From the NCBI RefSeq assembly GCF_907164915.1, contig NC_061866.1, forward strand, positions 42,596,320-42,660,319: 64,000 nt of DNA, written 5' to 3'. Positions within the stretch are counted from its first letter, which is position 1; each line of letters opens with the position of its first letter. Below the pieces are notes generated by a model. That model was not told where the DNA came from. It saw nothing but the letters and a program-made list of their open reading frames with translations, and searched no databases. The stretch is from Impatiens glandulifera (taxonomy: Eukaryota > Streptophyta > Magnoliopsida > Ericales > Balsaminaceae). A program made the translations under genes and the position numbers. This document shows, piece by piece, positions 44,782 to 56,439 of the stretch.

Positions 44782-46490
44782 ATGAGATACTCCAAGAATA
44801 ATTATATGTATGTTAGTCTTCTTTTGAAGGTCTTGTGTTATGGCAATCATGATCTTCATGACATTAGGTCAGACATCAAGAGAACTAACTGAAACTCTCG
44901 TTTCTCCCACTCCATCAAGTAAAAACCTCTCTCACGTTTTAATATTTTCAATAAAACGTTCTTATTTAAGAAAATATTTGATTCTAGGTTCGATTCCTGA
45001 CACTTATAATTTTTTATTATTTATGAACCGTTTTAAAAAATATAACATGTTCAAAGTTATTTCGTTATTCAATCTAAATCTAGTTCTATTAACAAAATGG
45101 GAATAATATATATTGATGCTTAATTTTTAAAGTGTCTGGATTGCCGGGTCGAGAGCTGTGGTTAATTTGGATATATGTGAGAGTAAATGGATACTTGGGT
45201 CGGATTGTGGGTTGACCCGCCCATAAACTTAAAACAGCTAAAAATAAAATTAAAAATGCTAGGTATGGTTCGAACTTGCAACCTAACAAAAATAAATACA
45301 ACCTTTTAACCAACTAAGCTAATAACACTTTATATTTTAAATTCAACCCAAATTTTGATAAACGCGTGACATTTTAACATTATAAGTTCAACTTTTTAAC
45401 TAAATAATTTATATATAATGATGCTTAATTTTTAAAGTGTCCGGATTGACGGGTCGAGAGCTATGGTTAATTTGGATATATGTGAGAGTAAATGGATACT
45501 TGGATCGGATTGTGGGTTGACCCGCCCATAAAAAATTTACCGTAATATTTTTTCACGATTTTTTATATTATTACTCGTGCAAATGTTTGCACAGGATACA
45601 TGCTAGTTGGTATGAATAGTTATAACTTAAATTCACAATGAAATGTAAAAGGGTTGGCGTCATCAGATTAAAATATAATATATAGTGTTCGATACTAAAA
45701 CTTGTTTATCTGGGGTATTTTGGATTTTTTTTCTTATGAATTTTGTCTAAAATAATAACTTTGTTCGATAAAAAGTGAGTTATTACTTATTAGAGATAAA
45801 TTACTAAAATATTGTTGAATTTTAAATTTTAAATCAATCTAATAAAGTAAATGTATTTTGATATTTTAGTTAATGATTTAAAAAAATGATAGTTGAAAAT
45901 ATATTAATGTGATAGAGAGAAATGTTTTTAAAAAGTAAAAAAAAAAATCTTAAAAATTCATAAAAACCAAAAATCGAATCAGCTCTAGAAGGTATTGTTT
46001 AAATTATTTTTATTTTTATAAATAAAAAGATTGAGAATAGTTGAAGTTACTAAAAAATAATAATTCTTTGGTGATATTGTTCGATCTAGTTTTAAAAAAT
46101 AATTTAATATGATAATTTTTTTTACATAATTGAAATGATGAATAAATTCACTTCTTATATTAGTTATTTTTGTCACTTTATAATTACTTCAACTTAACTA
46201 TTAAATTAATAATTTAGTGTTGCTTCATAGCTGATTTTTTCAAATGACGATTCAATACTATGCAATAAATAAATAAAAATGGTTTAAGTAATAGAATCAT
46301 GCATATTAAGCGATAACTTTATTAATACAGATTTAAAGGTACAATTATTGAATTGATTAATTTTAAATTAGGTAATTCTTCAATTATTTTTAAAATTAAA
46401 ATATCATTTTTTTTTGTTTCTCTTGAGCTGCTCCAATGCCTCCCGGGTCGCCCGAAACTACACTTGGGGCAAGTACATAGTATTGTTTCT
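44782..46490 (+). pseudogene. Small secreted-peptide gene, copy delta (frameshifted)
   Basis: The start codon at 44782 opens MRYSKNNYMYVSLLLKVLC, then a one-base shift; the other frame gives MAIMIFMTLGQTSRELTETL and SPTPS up to the donor CAA|GTAAA (44919). From the gene start the frame hits TGA. Exon 2 (46433-46477) reads APMPPGSPETTLG. Its expected donor is GC instead of GT (GGG|GCAAGT), which would make a rare GC-AG intron. Exons 3 and 4 are not recognised. Intron 1 holds a Helitron-like element. It could yield a shorter protein only if translation began at 44840, which would shorten the signal peptide. Confidence 0.6.
45090..45606 (+). mobile_element. Helitron-like element with tRNA-like units, in delta intron 1
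   Basis: It ends in CTAG (45603-45606), then T; 10 nt before is a perfect hairpin GTGCAAA/TTTGCAC (45577-45592, loop TG). It carries about 1.6 units of the same repeat as 26614-27975 in the opposite orientation, with unit landmarks TGCTTAATTTTTAAAGTG at 45117 and 45422 (spacing 305) and the reverse of the A/B box module at 45260-45335. The 5' boundary is approximate. Confidence 0.6.
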
Positions 46491-47960
46491 CTTTTTCTTA
46501 TATACCTAAAATTTACTACTTATTTTTGTAAAAAAAAAAATAATAATAAAACAATCAAACAAATGCAAAATAAATTATTAATAGTTATATTTTTTAAATA
46601 AAATAAAAATACACTCTAAACTAAACTTTTGCAACAAAGTTAAGTTAAACAATAGTTATAAAACCAATTCAAAACAAATAAAATATTATGTGTAATTAAG
46701 TTAGTAACTTATCTTATCAGATCCTCCAATGGATAATGGTTTAAATGAAATCAGTGAAGTTATTAAAAAAATTCATTATAACGCGTCAACATATATCATT
46801 TTATAAAATATATTAATACTATTCTTTATCAATTTTCAAATAGGTGCAATAATTTACTTATCTTATTATGTGACCCAATTGATCAAATAAGTTAATGGGA
46901 AATATTTGAAAATTAAAATTATACTTACATTTTATTGTAATTTAGATCAGTTAATGTGAAATATTTAAAAAATAAAATCATTTACGTGTTATTGTAATTT
47001 AGATATCATACCATTTTGTTGGGTTTCAATTTTATTTTTAATTATTAACTCAAACATGCTAAAAAATATTAATGTGACAAACATAACACTATTTTTTTTA
47101 TTAATATCTAACACAGTTTCAATTCTCATATAACATTATTTAATTAAGTTAAAGTGAATATGTTATAACTGCGAGATAATACTAGCTTCGAACATTATTT
47201 TAAAAAAAAAAATTATTAATCATTGCATTTTAATGCATTGTGATCAAATTTGTTGATTATAAAGAAAAAATAAAATCAATTAATGCATTGTGATCAATTT
47301 GGTTGATTATAAGGATAAAATAGTAAGTTAATCTTATAGAATGTTTATAGTAAATAATTTATTTATTTTTATTTTTTTTAGTTATGGACAACTTGCATGA
47401 TACCATACCGTTATGTTCTCTATTTTCATTCAAATTCAAAGAGTTTTATTCAGTTTTATAAGAATAAAACGTGACATTTTAGATACAAATGTAGACAAGG
47501 AATTCTTGAATTTGAAATAATTAAACTTAAATTATTAATATAATCTCAAACCTTAATTATATACCCTATTTCATTCTTATTTCTCTTTAGTGATATCCTT
47601 TGAAATTCTCTACAAGAGTATTCTTTTTTTAGATTTTGTCAATTTTCTTAGAAATTTGATTTTTTTAAATATATTTTTTTTATTTTAACAATCAAATTAC
47701 TCATTTATTAATTAAAATATTCTTACTTTATTTTTATTAACTTTAAATTTAAAATACAAAATAATATTTTAGTAACTAAACCAATTAAAAATTCAAATAA
47801 CTTAAAAATGATTGTGAGAGAAAATTTTGGAAAGAGAATGACGTAGCAGATTTTAATTGGCCAAAAAAATAATAAAATTTATCGCTCCTTTATCATTTTT
47901 CCAACAAGTAATATAATGACAAATCATTCCCTTTCCAATCATTTCTCGTAACTTAATTAC

Positions 47961-47965
<5 letters not shown>
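46491..47965. other. Delta block downstream sequence
   Basis: No gene that I can support. Positions 46320-46350 and 47500-47590 match gamma introns. A family X MITE-like segment (AGAGAATGACGTAGCAG...CATTTTTCCAACAAG) lies at 47836-47950. A possible exon 3 near 47590 lacks a usable donor. Confidence 0.45.

Positions 47966-48024
<59 letters not shown>
47966..48024. repeat. (AT) microsatellite, about 59 bp
   Basis: Uninterrupted AT run followed by a T run, at the boundary between the delta and epsilon blocks. Confidence 0.97.
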
Positions 48025-48032
<8 letters not shown>

Positions 48033-48850
48033 TTTTGAAGACAAGATATCTAACCAAAAAATAACATCAGTAAAAATTAATAATTACTGGAGGATGGGTT
48101 AAATTAAAATATATTGAGATAATTATATGAAAATGCTCATTTTTACTTAATAAAAGAATAAATGTGTAGTATAGACTCATACCTTTTTGTAGAGTATATA
48201 AATTTGTCTCCTAAAAGTCTTAATTTTGAGTCAATTAAAATGGAAGGTACTAAGTATAATGGCTGCACGATGAATTAAAGTAGAAAGTCTTGACTATAAC
48301 AAAAATTAATAATAAATAAAAGATGTAATAATATTTTTAAATTGAAAGGAGTGGTCTATATGCCAAGCAAAATCTTTTTTATTTCTTGTAACTAATATAT
48401 ATCTTCACGCGGTTATAGCAAAATTTCAACATTCATAGCAATTATTGAAGATGGAAAGTTGACCCAAATTATGAACTAAAAGCAAAATTTCAAAAGTTAT
48501 ATACTTATATTTAGTTTTATTTTCCGAAGTGCAAATGTTAATAGGGTGGTCTATATATTCCTTCAAGCTGCCTTAATTGATGGAATTCGACCAACACATC
48601 GAATTATTGAAAATATGTCGATTGCATTCGAGCAAGATTATGCACACAAAAAATAACATGGATGAAGTATCTTTGTTATTCAAACCGGCCACAACCAAAA
48701 ACCTCTGAGGGTGCCCGACATAACCCAATGAATGCCGAAAATACTCTATAACATGTTTTAGATCTTATACGCAACCCTGCAATGCAAGAGAAAATTGGAG
48801 GTCGACACCTCTTCCACACAACACATACCGTAACAACTAACCACCACAAT
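48025..48850. other. Epsilon distal promoter and unclassified insertion
   Basis: Positions 48290-48540 match the gamma distal promoter (21200-21310), including TTGACC at 48459-48464. From about 48545 the sequence departs. The insertion runs to about 49930, where homology to gamma resumes. Its first 300 bp read ALIDGIRPTHRII and IAFEQDYAHKK on the plus strand before a stop, but I do not recognise a family. Confidence 0.45.
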
Positions 48851-48996
48851 GCCTCACAAAGGTAGTCTAGTGGTAAAAGTCGGTTTAAAATATCAAAAAG
48901 TCACGGGTTCAATTTATCTGAAAATATTTTGAGTTTAAACTAGAAGTCATGGTTGTGGGGTGTCAGGCTAGTTCTATTTTAATTCAAAAAAAAAAA
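48851..48996 (+). mobile_element. tRNA-derived SINE
   Basis: A box TAGTCTAGTGG (48863-48873), B box GGGTTCAAT (48904-48912), a 3' tail of A residues (48986-48996), and a 12-bp target duplication AACCACCACAAT (48839-48850) / AACCACCACGAT (48997-49008). The body GGGGTGTCAGGCTAG recalls common lamiid/Solanaceae SINEs. About 146 bp. Confidence 0.85.
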
Positions 48997-49008
48997 AACC
49001 ACCACGAT

Positions 49009-49930
49009 AACCTTGGTGGTTGTGTTTAAATAAATTTTGACAAATTTTGTAACAACCAAGTCTGTAAATTTTAATTTTGTTTTAAAAAAATATATGATAT
49101 TTTTTTTTTATTGAGACACGTCTGGGGAAGAGTTTTTAAACTATAATCAGTTTGCATTAAGAAATATTTTATAAAAGAGTTATTTACAATGGATGGTTTT
49201 GCAACAAAAAAAATAGAAGCACACCTTATAAATTAGGTAATAGAATCATGAAAGGATTATTTAAAATGTGTTTTAGGAGGAAACGTATAGTTTTGTACGG
49301 GATTAACTTTCAAACCTTAATTGGTTTCCATAAATAAATAATTTGATGTTTGATTTTTAATGATAGTTTGACGATTTTTTTTGTACGATGAAAATGTAAT
49401 TGTTTTTCTATGGATTTGTGACGGCCATGCATTAAACCTTAATTAGTTTAAAAATTTGGAATTGTTCCTTTCACGATCAACCACTCCGAAAAGTATCTGT
49501 GACCTATACACTTCATCACAACGCGTTTGTGATGGATTTTACAAAGACATAGTTTATTATTTTCTACTAATTGTGTTGTGTGACAGCCTTGTTCTTAAAC
49601 CTTAATTAGTTTGCATAAGTAAATATTTCACATATATATATATATATTAAATTATTTGCTATGCGCCCCAAGGGTGTATTAGTTTTGACCAAATTTGTGA
49701 AGGAAATGCCATTCAACCATAATTAGTTTGAATACAAAATATATTAAAGGTTATTTGCTATTGGTTTTACGACAACTTATTAAATTTGGATCACAAAAAA
49801 AAAAATACACTCATCAAGATAATTCAAATGATAATGTGTCAATTTTGTAAACCAAAAGTCTAAAATTTAAAAAGAGATCATGACGATGGATTGTGTTACG
49901 TCGACATCCAAATAATTCAATTAAGTGCAT
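49009..49930 (+). repeat. Spaced repeat region, five AAACCTTAATTAGTTT modules
   Basis: Degenerate modules at about 49141, 49314, 49435, 49597 and 49718, spaced 173, 121, 162 and 121 bp. Each has AAACCTTAATTAGTTTGCAT or a variant followed by AT-rich sequence, and several are preceded by GTGACGGCC-like text. No coding. It could be the internal part of a noncoding transposon. Confidence 0.5.
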
Positions 49931-50122
49931 GACTTTGACTTGTGAAATTAATTTGTCTAGAAGTCAACTATTTTAAGTTGGGAAATGACCAAAGTTTTCC
50001 ACAAGCATGAAAATGATGAAAGTTGACATATTGGTTTTGAGTTTGTCCACCTTTATATATATAGAACTACATTTCATTAATCTCCATAAACAAACATACA
50101 CTTTGGAATATTAAAAAATAGA
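49931..50122 (+). promoter_or_regulatory. Epsilon proximal promoter
   Basis: AAATGACCAAAGTTTTCC (49983-50000), TTGACATATTGG, then a TATA run (50053-50064, CTTTATATATATAGAAC) about 60 bp before the ATG. It is nearly identical in layout to gamma. The distal part was pushed 1.4 kb away by the insertion at 48545-49930. Confidence 0.65.
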
Positions 50123-51821
50123 ATGGGATACTATAAGAATTGCATTGATCTTCATATGAAGATCACCTTATTTCTAGCATTGATCATTCTCTTAACAACA
50201 CTAGGAGATGCATCGAGAGAACTCACTGAAGTTATTATTTCTCCCGATCCATTAAGTAAGAATCTCTTTCAAATTTATCTTTCATTAGATCTATAAAATA
50301 GGATACTCTAAGTTTAAGCATCCTTTTAAATATAATATATACTAAACTTTCGAGTGAGGAGAGTGTTTGATACATGCTTTGTTTTGGGAGGTAAAGGGTG
50401 TTTTCTTTTTGAATAATCATTTTTTTAACTTATTCATTTAGTTTGAATATTTGTTACTTAAGAAACCAAATATCTTATATTCGATTATCACTTACAAAAA
50501 CAAATAAATGGTAAACTCTTATGATTTTAAATTTACGATAATATGATTTTATGATTTTACGAGTATATAAATAATTTCGATTTATACGACTTACTTTTAA
50601 AAATCAAATTTATATTTAAAAATAAATTATTATATTTTTAAATTAATTAATTAATATAATTAATTTTGTAAGTATAATTTTTTATAAGATTAATTACTTA
50701 TTATTATTTATAAATAATAATAATATAATTGTTTTTTAAAATTAAATTTTTACGATTTTACATAAACTTTTACTTTAAAATTGACCGTCTTAATCCTAAA
50801 CTAACGTTATTTATTTTTTTAAAATTAAATATCAATTTTGTTTCTTTTGATCAGATCCAACTTCTCCTGAATGGGCCAAAACTATACCATCATTACCAGG
50901 TATTTTTTTCTTCTCTTACAAACTAATTAATTAGGTCTTATATTTTTATCATAATTTAAATGTCATACCATTTTATTAAGCTAAATTTTTTATATATACA
51001 AATTATAACCTTAAGAATGTTTCTTAAGATCATAAACCCTAATATAATATCATTACATTTTAATGTCTTGTGTATCGAAACATGTTGATAATTATAAGGA
51101 TAAAATAGCAACTTACTAGCAGTTTATATTCAAATATAACTTTAATTTGTTTTTGAATTTAAAAAATTAAGACAATATTTTTTTTCCATTTGAATTACCC
51201 TAATAACACTTGATAATAATAAAAATCTTAAATTTAAATTAATATAATCTCAAACATTATTTCTCTATTTCATTTTATTCCTCATTTGATTTTTGTAACT
51301 AATTAAAAATCATTTTTATTTTAATAGTTCGAAGTCCTCCAATATTCCATATAGGCCAACCAGGTATTTATTTACTCTTTTTTTTATGTCATATCAATTC
51401 TTATTAAATCGTATTATTTTTAATAGAAAGTAAAATATATATATCATTGATCTCCAATAAATGCGAATCAAGAAACATGTAACAAATTAATAAATAAATA
51501 AAAATCAAATTAAGAAAACAGTTAAAGTTAGAGGTTTATGGATTGATATCAATGTGAATATGAGTTGACCTAGAAATCTTCATTAATAGTGTCATCTCTA
51601 CTTCAAATTATTTTTTTAATGAGATTGATATTATAACAAATATATGTATATATATATTACAATTTATATTAATTCATTAAAAAATTATGATGATTTCATT
51701 TTCTAATGAGTACTCATTTAGGCCAAATTATCACAATATTAATACTCACTAAAGTGTAATGTCTTTTTGATAAATAGGTAAAAATGATTATGCTCATCCA
51801 CATGGTTACCATTGTTGTTAA
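50123..51821 (+). CDS. Small secreted peptide precursor, copy epsilon (4 exons, 85 aa)
   Basis: Exons 50123-50255, 50855-50899, 51328-51363 and 51778-51821 join in frame, with all introns GT-AG in phase 1, exactly as in gamma; exon 1 is 133 nt in both. The signal peptide (MGYYKNCIDLHMK, then LFLALIILLTTLG) and RELTEV...SPDPL are well conserved. Exons 2 and 3 are not: PTSPEWAKTIPSLP and VRSPPIFHIGQP share no clear residues with gamma beyond Pro. The C-terminus is KNDYAHPHGYHCC, keeping Asp-Tyr at the same place in exon 4. It is probably secreted. Conserved signal peptide with a divergent mature part suggests fast evolution. Function unknown; a processed, perhaps Tyr-sulfated, signal is one idea. 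Confidence 0.72.
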
Positions 51822-52164
51822 AGTTGACGAGTTGCGTGAGCTTTTCGTATGTGTCGGATGAATTCTTATAACTATATGTTTAACTATTTAAGATTGTGTA
51901 TTTGTTTTTATTGTTCAAATAATGGGATTGCAATTAATAATGTTTATCACATGACATTGTATTGTCAGTAAAAAACAATTACTTACTATAATTACATTTA
52001 CATCCCAAACAATTTGAGATATACCCATGTGATAAAAATGTGTTATTCATAGTATATTTGCATTACAAAAAGGTTTTTTCCATAGTTTATTAGAAATTTG
52101 CATTGTTTTTACTTTGATAATTTTCAGATACTCAATTTCAGAATAATTTACCCTATATATAATA
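51822..52164. other. Epsilon 3' flank
   Basis: No gene is seen. It resembles the gamma 3' region loosely (GAGTTGCGTGAG...TTCGTA, then TTGTTCAAAT). A T-rich stretch near 52070 could serve a downstream terminator or polyadenylation region. Confidence 0.4.
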
Positions 52165-52355
52165 TGAAGAGTGATAGGGAGGAAATTTGAGAGAGTGAAT
52201 GAGAGAGGGAATGATGGGTCACTATATCATTTGTTGGAAAAATGATAAAAGGTGAGGAGAAAGAAGAGAAAATTTTGTTATTTTTTTGGCTAATCAAATT
52301 GCGGCACATGATTCCCTCCCTCAAATTCCCTCTCCTAATCATTTCTCATCTCATA
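52165..52355. mobile_element. MITE, family X
   Basis: Imperfect inverted ends: GATAGGGAGGAAATTTGAGAG at the start (20 of these bases pair imperfectly) with the complement of CCCTCAAATTCCCTCTCCTAATC at the end. The middle has ATTTGTTGGAAAAATGATAA. Relatives are at 12893-13085 and 47836-47950. Confidence 0.6.
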
Positions 52356-52402
52356 TAATATATGTATATAGACGAATTTATGTAGGGGCTCGGGTAGGCT
52401 GA

Positions 52403-53929
52403 GAGCATCAGCAACGCATAAGAGCATCAGCAGCGCACAAGACCTCTGCCCTCTTATTTTGTCAAATCAATATTCAACCTCACCAGAAAGCGGGCACATG
52501 TTGTACTTGGGCAAAACACTCTAATGGTTCCGTCCGCCCCCTTATCTAAATAATTTAAATGTGAATTTTATTTATACTATTTTAAATAAATAACTAATTT
52601 ATACCATTATAACTAATATTTCTATATTATAGGAAAATTTGAGAATTTAAACCTTTAAAACTTAAAACGTGTTAATATAATTAATAAAAAAATATTAATT
52701 TATTTAAAATATATATATAACTAATATTAAATAAATTAAAATATAAAATATTTTTATAATTAAAAATATATTATAATATTAAAAATATTACAAGAATAAA
52801 TTTGAGAATATATAATTAATATTCCTATATTATAGGAAAATTTTGAGAATATATAACTAATATTTTAATATTATAATAAAATATAAAATATTTTTATAAT
52901 TTAAAATATATTAAAATATTTTTATAATTAAATATATAATTAATATTCTATATTATATTATAGTAAAATTTTAGAATATATATTTATTTAATGTTATCAT
53001 AACGTTATTAAAAATAGTATAATTAAATATATAACTAATATTTTACTATAATATAAGAATATTAATTATATAATAATGAAAATGTAAGAGTTGGGCATGA
53101 CCGGCATAAAGGGCACTGCCCTCCTTTTGCTTTCACATGCAAAAAATGAAAAAAAGCAATGACCTGCCATTTTCCAGCTGTTCCATGCGGGCATAGGTCA
53201 TGTGTGCGCTGTAGATGCTCTAAGACCTCTGCCCTCTTATTTTGTCAAATCAATATTCCACCTCAACAAAAAGCGGTATATGTTGTACTTGGGCAAAACA
53301 CTCCAATGCTACTCTCTTATCTAAATAATTTAAATGTGAATTTTATTTATATTATTTTAAATAAATAACTAATTTATATTATTATAACTAATATTACTAT
53401 ATTAAGAAAATTTGAGAATTTAAACTTTTAAAACGCGTTAATATAATTAATAAAAAAATATATTAATTTATTTAAAATATATATTTATTAATTAAATATA
53501 TAAATAATATTATATATTATATATATTATAGGAAAATTTGAAAATTTCACCCTTAAAACATGTTAATTTATTTATAACTTAAAATATTTTTATAATTTAA
53601 AATATATTATAATATTTTTATAATTAAATATATAATTAATATTCTTATATTATAGTAAAATTTTAAAATATATATTTATTTAATGTTATTATAATGTTAC
53701 TTAAAAATAAAAATAATAGTATAATTAAATATATAACTAATATTCCTATAGTATAGAGTATATTATATTATATAATAATGAAAAATGTCAAAGTTGGGCA
53801 TGACCGGCATAGAGGGTACTGTCCTCCTTTTGCTTTTACCTACAATGCAAAAAATGAAAAAAACAATGAACTGCCCTTTTTCAAGCTGTCCGATACGATA
53901 CGGGCACATGTCATACGCTGGAGATGCTC
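52403..53929. mobile_element. Harbinger/Tourist-like MITE (outer), split by a copy of its own family
   Basis: The outer element runs 52403-52421 plus 53224-53929. Ends are GAGCATCAGCAACGC and GCTGGAGATGCTC; the flanking repeat is TGA (52400-52402, 53930-53932). Removing the inner element restores GCATAAGACCTCTGCCCTC, the same order as in the inner copy. AT-rich, noncoding. Confidence 0.85.
52422..53220. mobile_element. Harbinger/Tourist-like MITE (inner)
   Basis: 799 bp. Ends GAGCATCAGCAGCGCACA and TGTGCGCTGTAGATGCTC, with target duplication TAA (52419-52421, 53221-53223). The interior closely follows the outer copy (GACCTCTGCCCTCTTATTTT; GTTGGGCATGACCGGCAT). Confidence 0.9.
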
Positions 53930-54941
53930 TGAAGCCCATCCCGAAAAAAAATATTTGTTTTTGTACTATAAAAATATGACATTACTTTATAAATTTTTAG
54001 TTTTTTTTAATATAGTTCATTATTTTGTTTATCTAATTATTAAACAATAGTAAAACTTATTTTTATTCATTAGTTTTATCTAAAACAAATTCGTTATTTA
54101 TTTAAGTTTATCCTAAATTTGGTTTCAAGCCCACCCCACTTTCGAATCCTGTATCCGTCGCTATATATACCATCAAATGAGTTCGGAACAAATCAAATAG
54201 AATGAAAACATAAGGAACATAAAATTAGAACTAAAACAAAAAAAACAAAAAACAGCAAATAGACAAGTCTTATACATGCTTTCTAATGTTACCTGCGATT
54301 TCAAGCATGCTCTCTGCGATTTGAAAAAGGGTCCGACAAAATAGGAAACCATTATCGGTTTAAGCATACCGGTTTATCGGTTTTCTGATAGGTGCGGGAA
54401 GTGTTGTCTTTTGTGATCATTGTCATTTTTTTTTTTTTGTTGGTAACGCAAATATTAGTGATAGTTTTTGTGTTTAAATAATTTTTTAAAAAAAATTATG
54501 ACAAAATTTTATAACTTAAATTCATACAAGTATCACTGTTTGATTGAAATGTTTGCTATATAATGGATTAATCAAATATGTTATTGTTTAGAAAGAATAA
54601 TTTTCTTTTATTATGTCAAATTATAATTTTTTACAGCTTAGTTCATAAACTCTTTTTTATGGTTGTTTTCAGTTTTCACACCATTATTTTAGATGTACTT
54701 AGAATTCTAAATTAACAAAATTTTTGCAAATTATTTGGGTGGCCATAATTATTTCAATAGCATACTTTTATTCTCAATTTTTTAAACAAATCACTCATCT
54801 AACTTATTTTTTTAAACAAATCACTCATCTAACTTTTAAAAAAGATCATCAATGTCTGCTCTACCTAAATATTATATATATATTATTATCTTAAATCGTT
54901 CATATTTATATTTATATTAATATATATAGTTATTAAATCTC

Positions 54942-55023
<82 letters not shown>

Positions 55024-56439
55024 CAAATAGAAATTTTGAGTGACTTTCAATTATTCACTAACTTTTATTTTATTTCAAATTATTTTTAAAAATATATATT
55101 ATATAAATATTATATATATATATATAATATTTAATAATATTTATAAAATATAAAAGCCAGTGATTAAAGATAATATATATAAATTATATATATATATATT
55201 ATAAATTATTTTTAAACTTTATTTTATATATATATATATATAGATAAAATTAAATAATATATATATTTATATATAAATATTTTATGTAAATATACCAGAG
55301 ATTTAATAATTATATAAATATAAAAATTAATGATAGAAGATAATATATATTATAATATATATTATTATATAAATATTATATATATATATAAGAAATTTAA
55401 TATTTATATATATAAATATAAGATTGAATGGTTAAAAGATAATATATATAAAATAATAGACTTTATTTTTAACCATAAATTGACATACTTTATGAAAGTT
55501 TAAGGGTCATTTTATTTTAAAATATAATTTAAGAACCATATTTGATAAAAACTTTCCAACCAATATCGTATATTACTTGTTTATCCCAAATGCATAATGC
55601 TAACCGGAACCAGAACTAAGTGGGCTCCAATCCTAGTCAAATAAAAAAAAATGGGACAATTATCCTTTTCTCTCTCCTTTACTATTAAATTATCTTATAA
55701 TTCCATTTAGTAAAACTTCTTTTTACTTTTTATTTTTATAAATAAAATTAAATTAGCACTTTATATTTTTTATGTTCAAATAAGTCCTTGTAAAAATTAA
55801 TTTTACATTTTTAATATAATTTAGTGATAATGATTCATAAGAAAGTAGTTTTTTTTTTTTTTTTTTAAAAACATTTGTTTTTGAAATATTTGATTAATTT
55901 TTTTTAATATGAATAAAAAAGGCTTTTTATCTTTACCTAACTTAATTATAATATTATTTATTAGTCAAATAATTAATGGATATTTTCTAAGTCATTGATA
56001 ATTTAATTATTTGTTTTTTTAATTATTAAATATAAGTGATTTGAGTTAAAAAAATATTAAAAGTATAAATATATAATAAAAAATAACTATAAAAAATTTT
56101 AATAATTTAATTTTTTTAGTTAATTCAATAAATAACTGGTAATAATTTAATAATGTGTATGTTAAATGTTTGGAATGTATTATTTTATTTAATAAAACAA
56201 ATGTTAATACCTCTTTTATTTTATATGTCTGAATTAATTAATTTATTTTATCAATTACATGAAAAAAAAATAAATAAAAAAAAAACAAAAAAAAAACCAT
56301 AAAGTTAAATCTGACATGTTGAGGATTTAGTTTGCGAAAAAAACTCCAGTAATTTTTCATACTGCTCGCCCCGTTTTAAACCAGATTGAAATCAGGAAAT
56401 CGGACAATAATAATTTGGGGATTCCGTCTCCTTCTTCAT
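53930..56439. other. AT-rich intergenic stretch
   Basis: No gene is seen. It contains a 30-bp tandem duplication (54781-54810, 54811-54840, TTTAAACAAATCACTCATCT), a long TA tract (54947-55021), and many short TA runs up to 55450. Positions 54120-54170 and 52370-52402 flank the nested MITE and read GGGCT...CCC; a related piece is at 59830-59870. Confidence 0.55.
54947..55021. repeat. (TA) microsatellite, 75 bp
   Basis: Uninterrupted TA run. Confidence 0.98.

Noticed and set aside
47590..47640. Exon 3 of peptide-gene copy delta
   Set aside because: The acceptor TTTCTCTTTAG is good but no GT donor follows in phase and the reading is not similar to gamma or epsilon.
48560..48660. Transposase fragment (ALIDGIRPTHRII...)
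   Set aside because: Could not assign to any family and a stop follows; recorded only as unclassified sequence.
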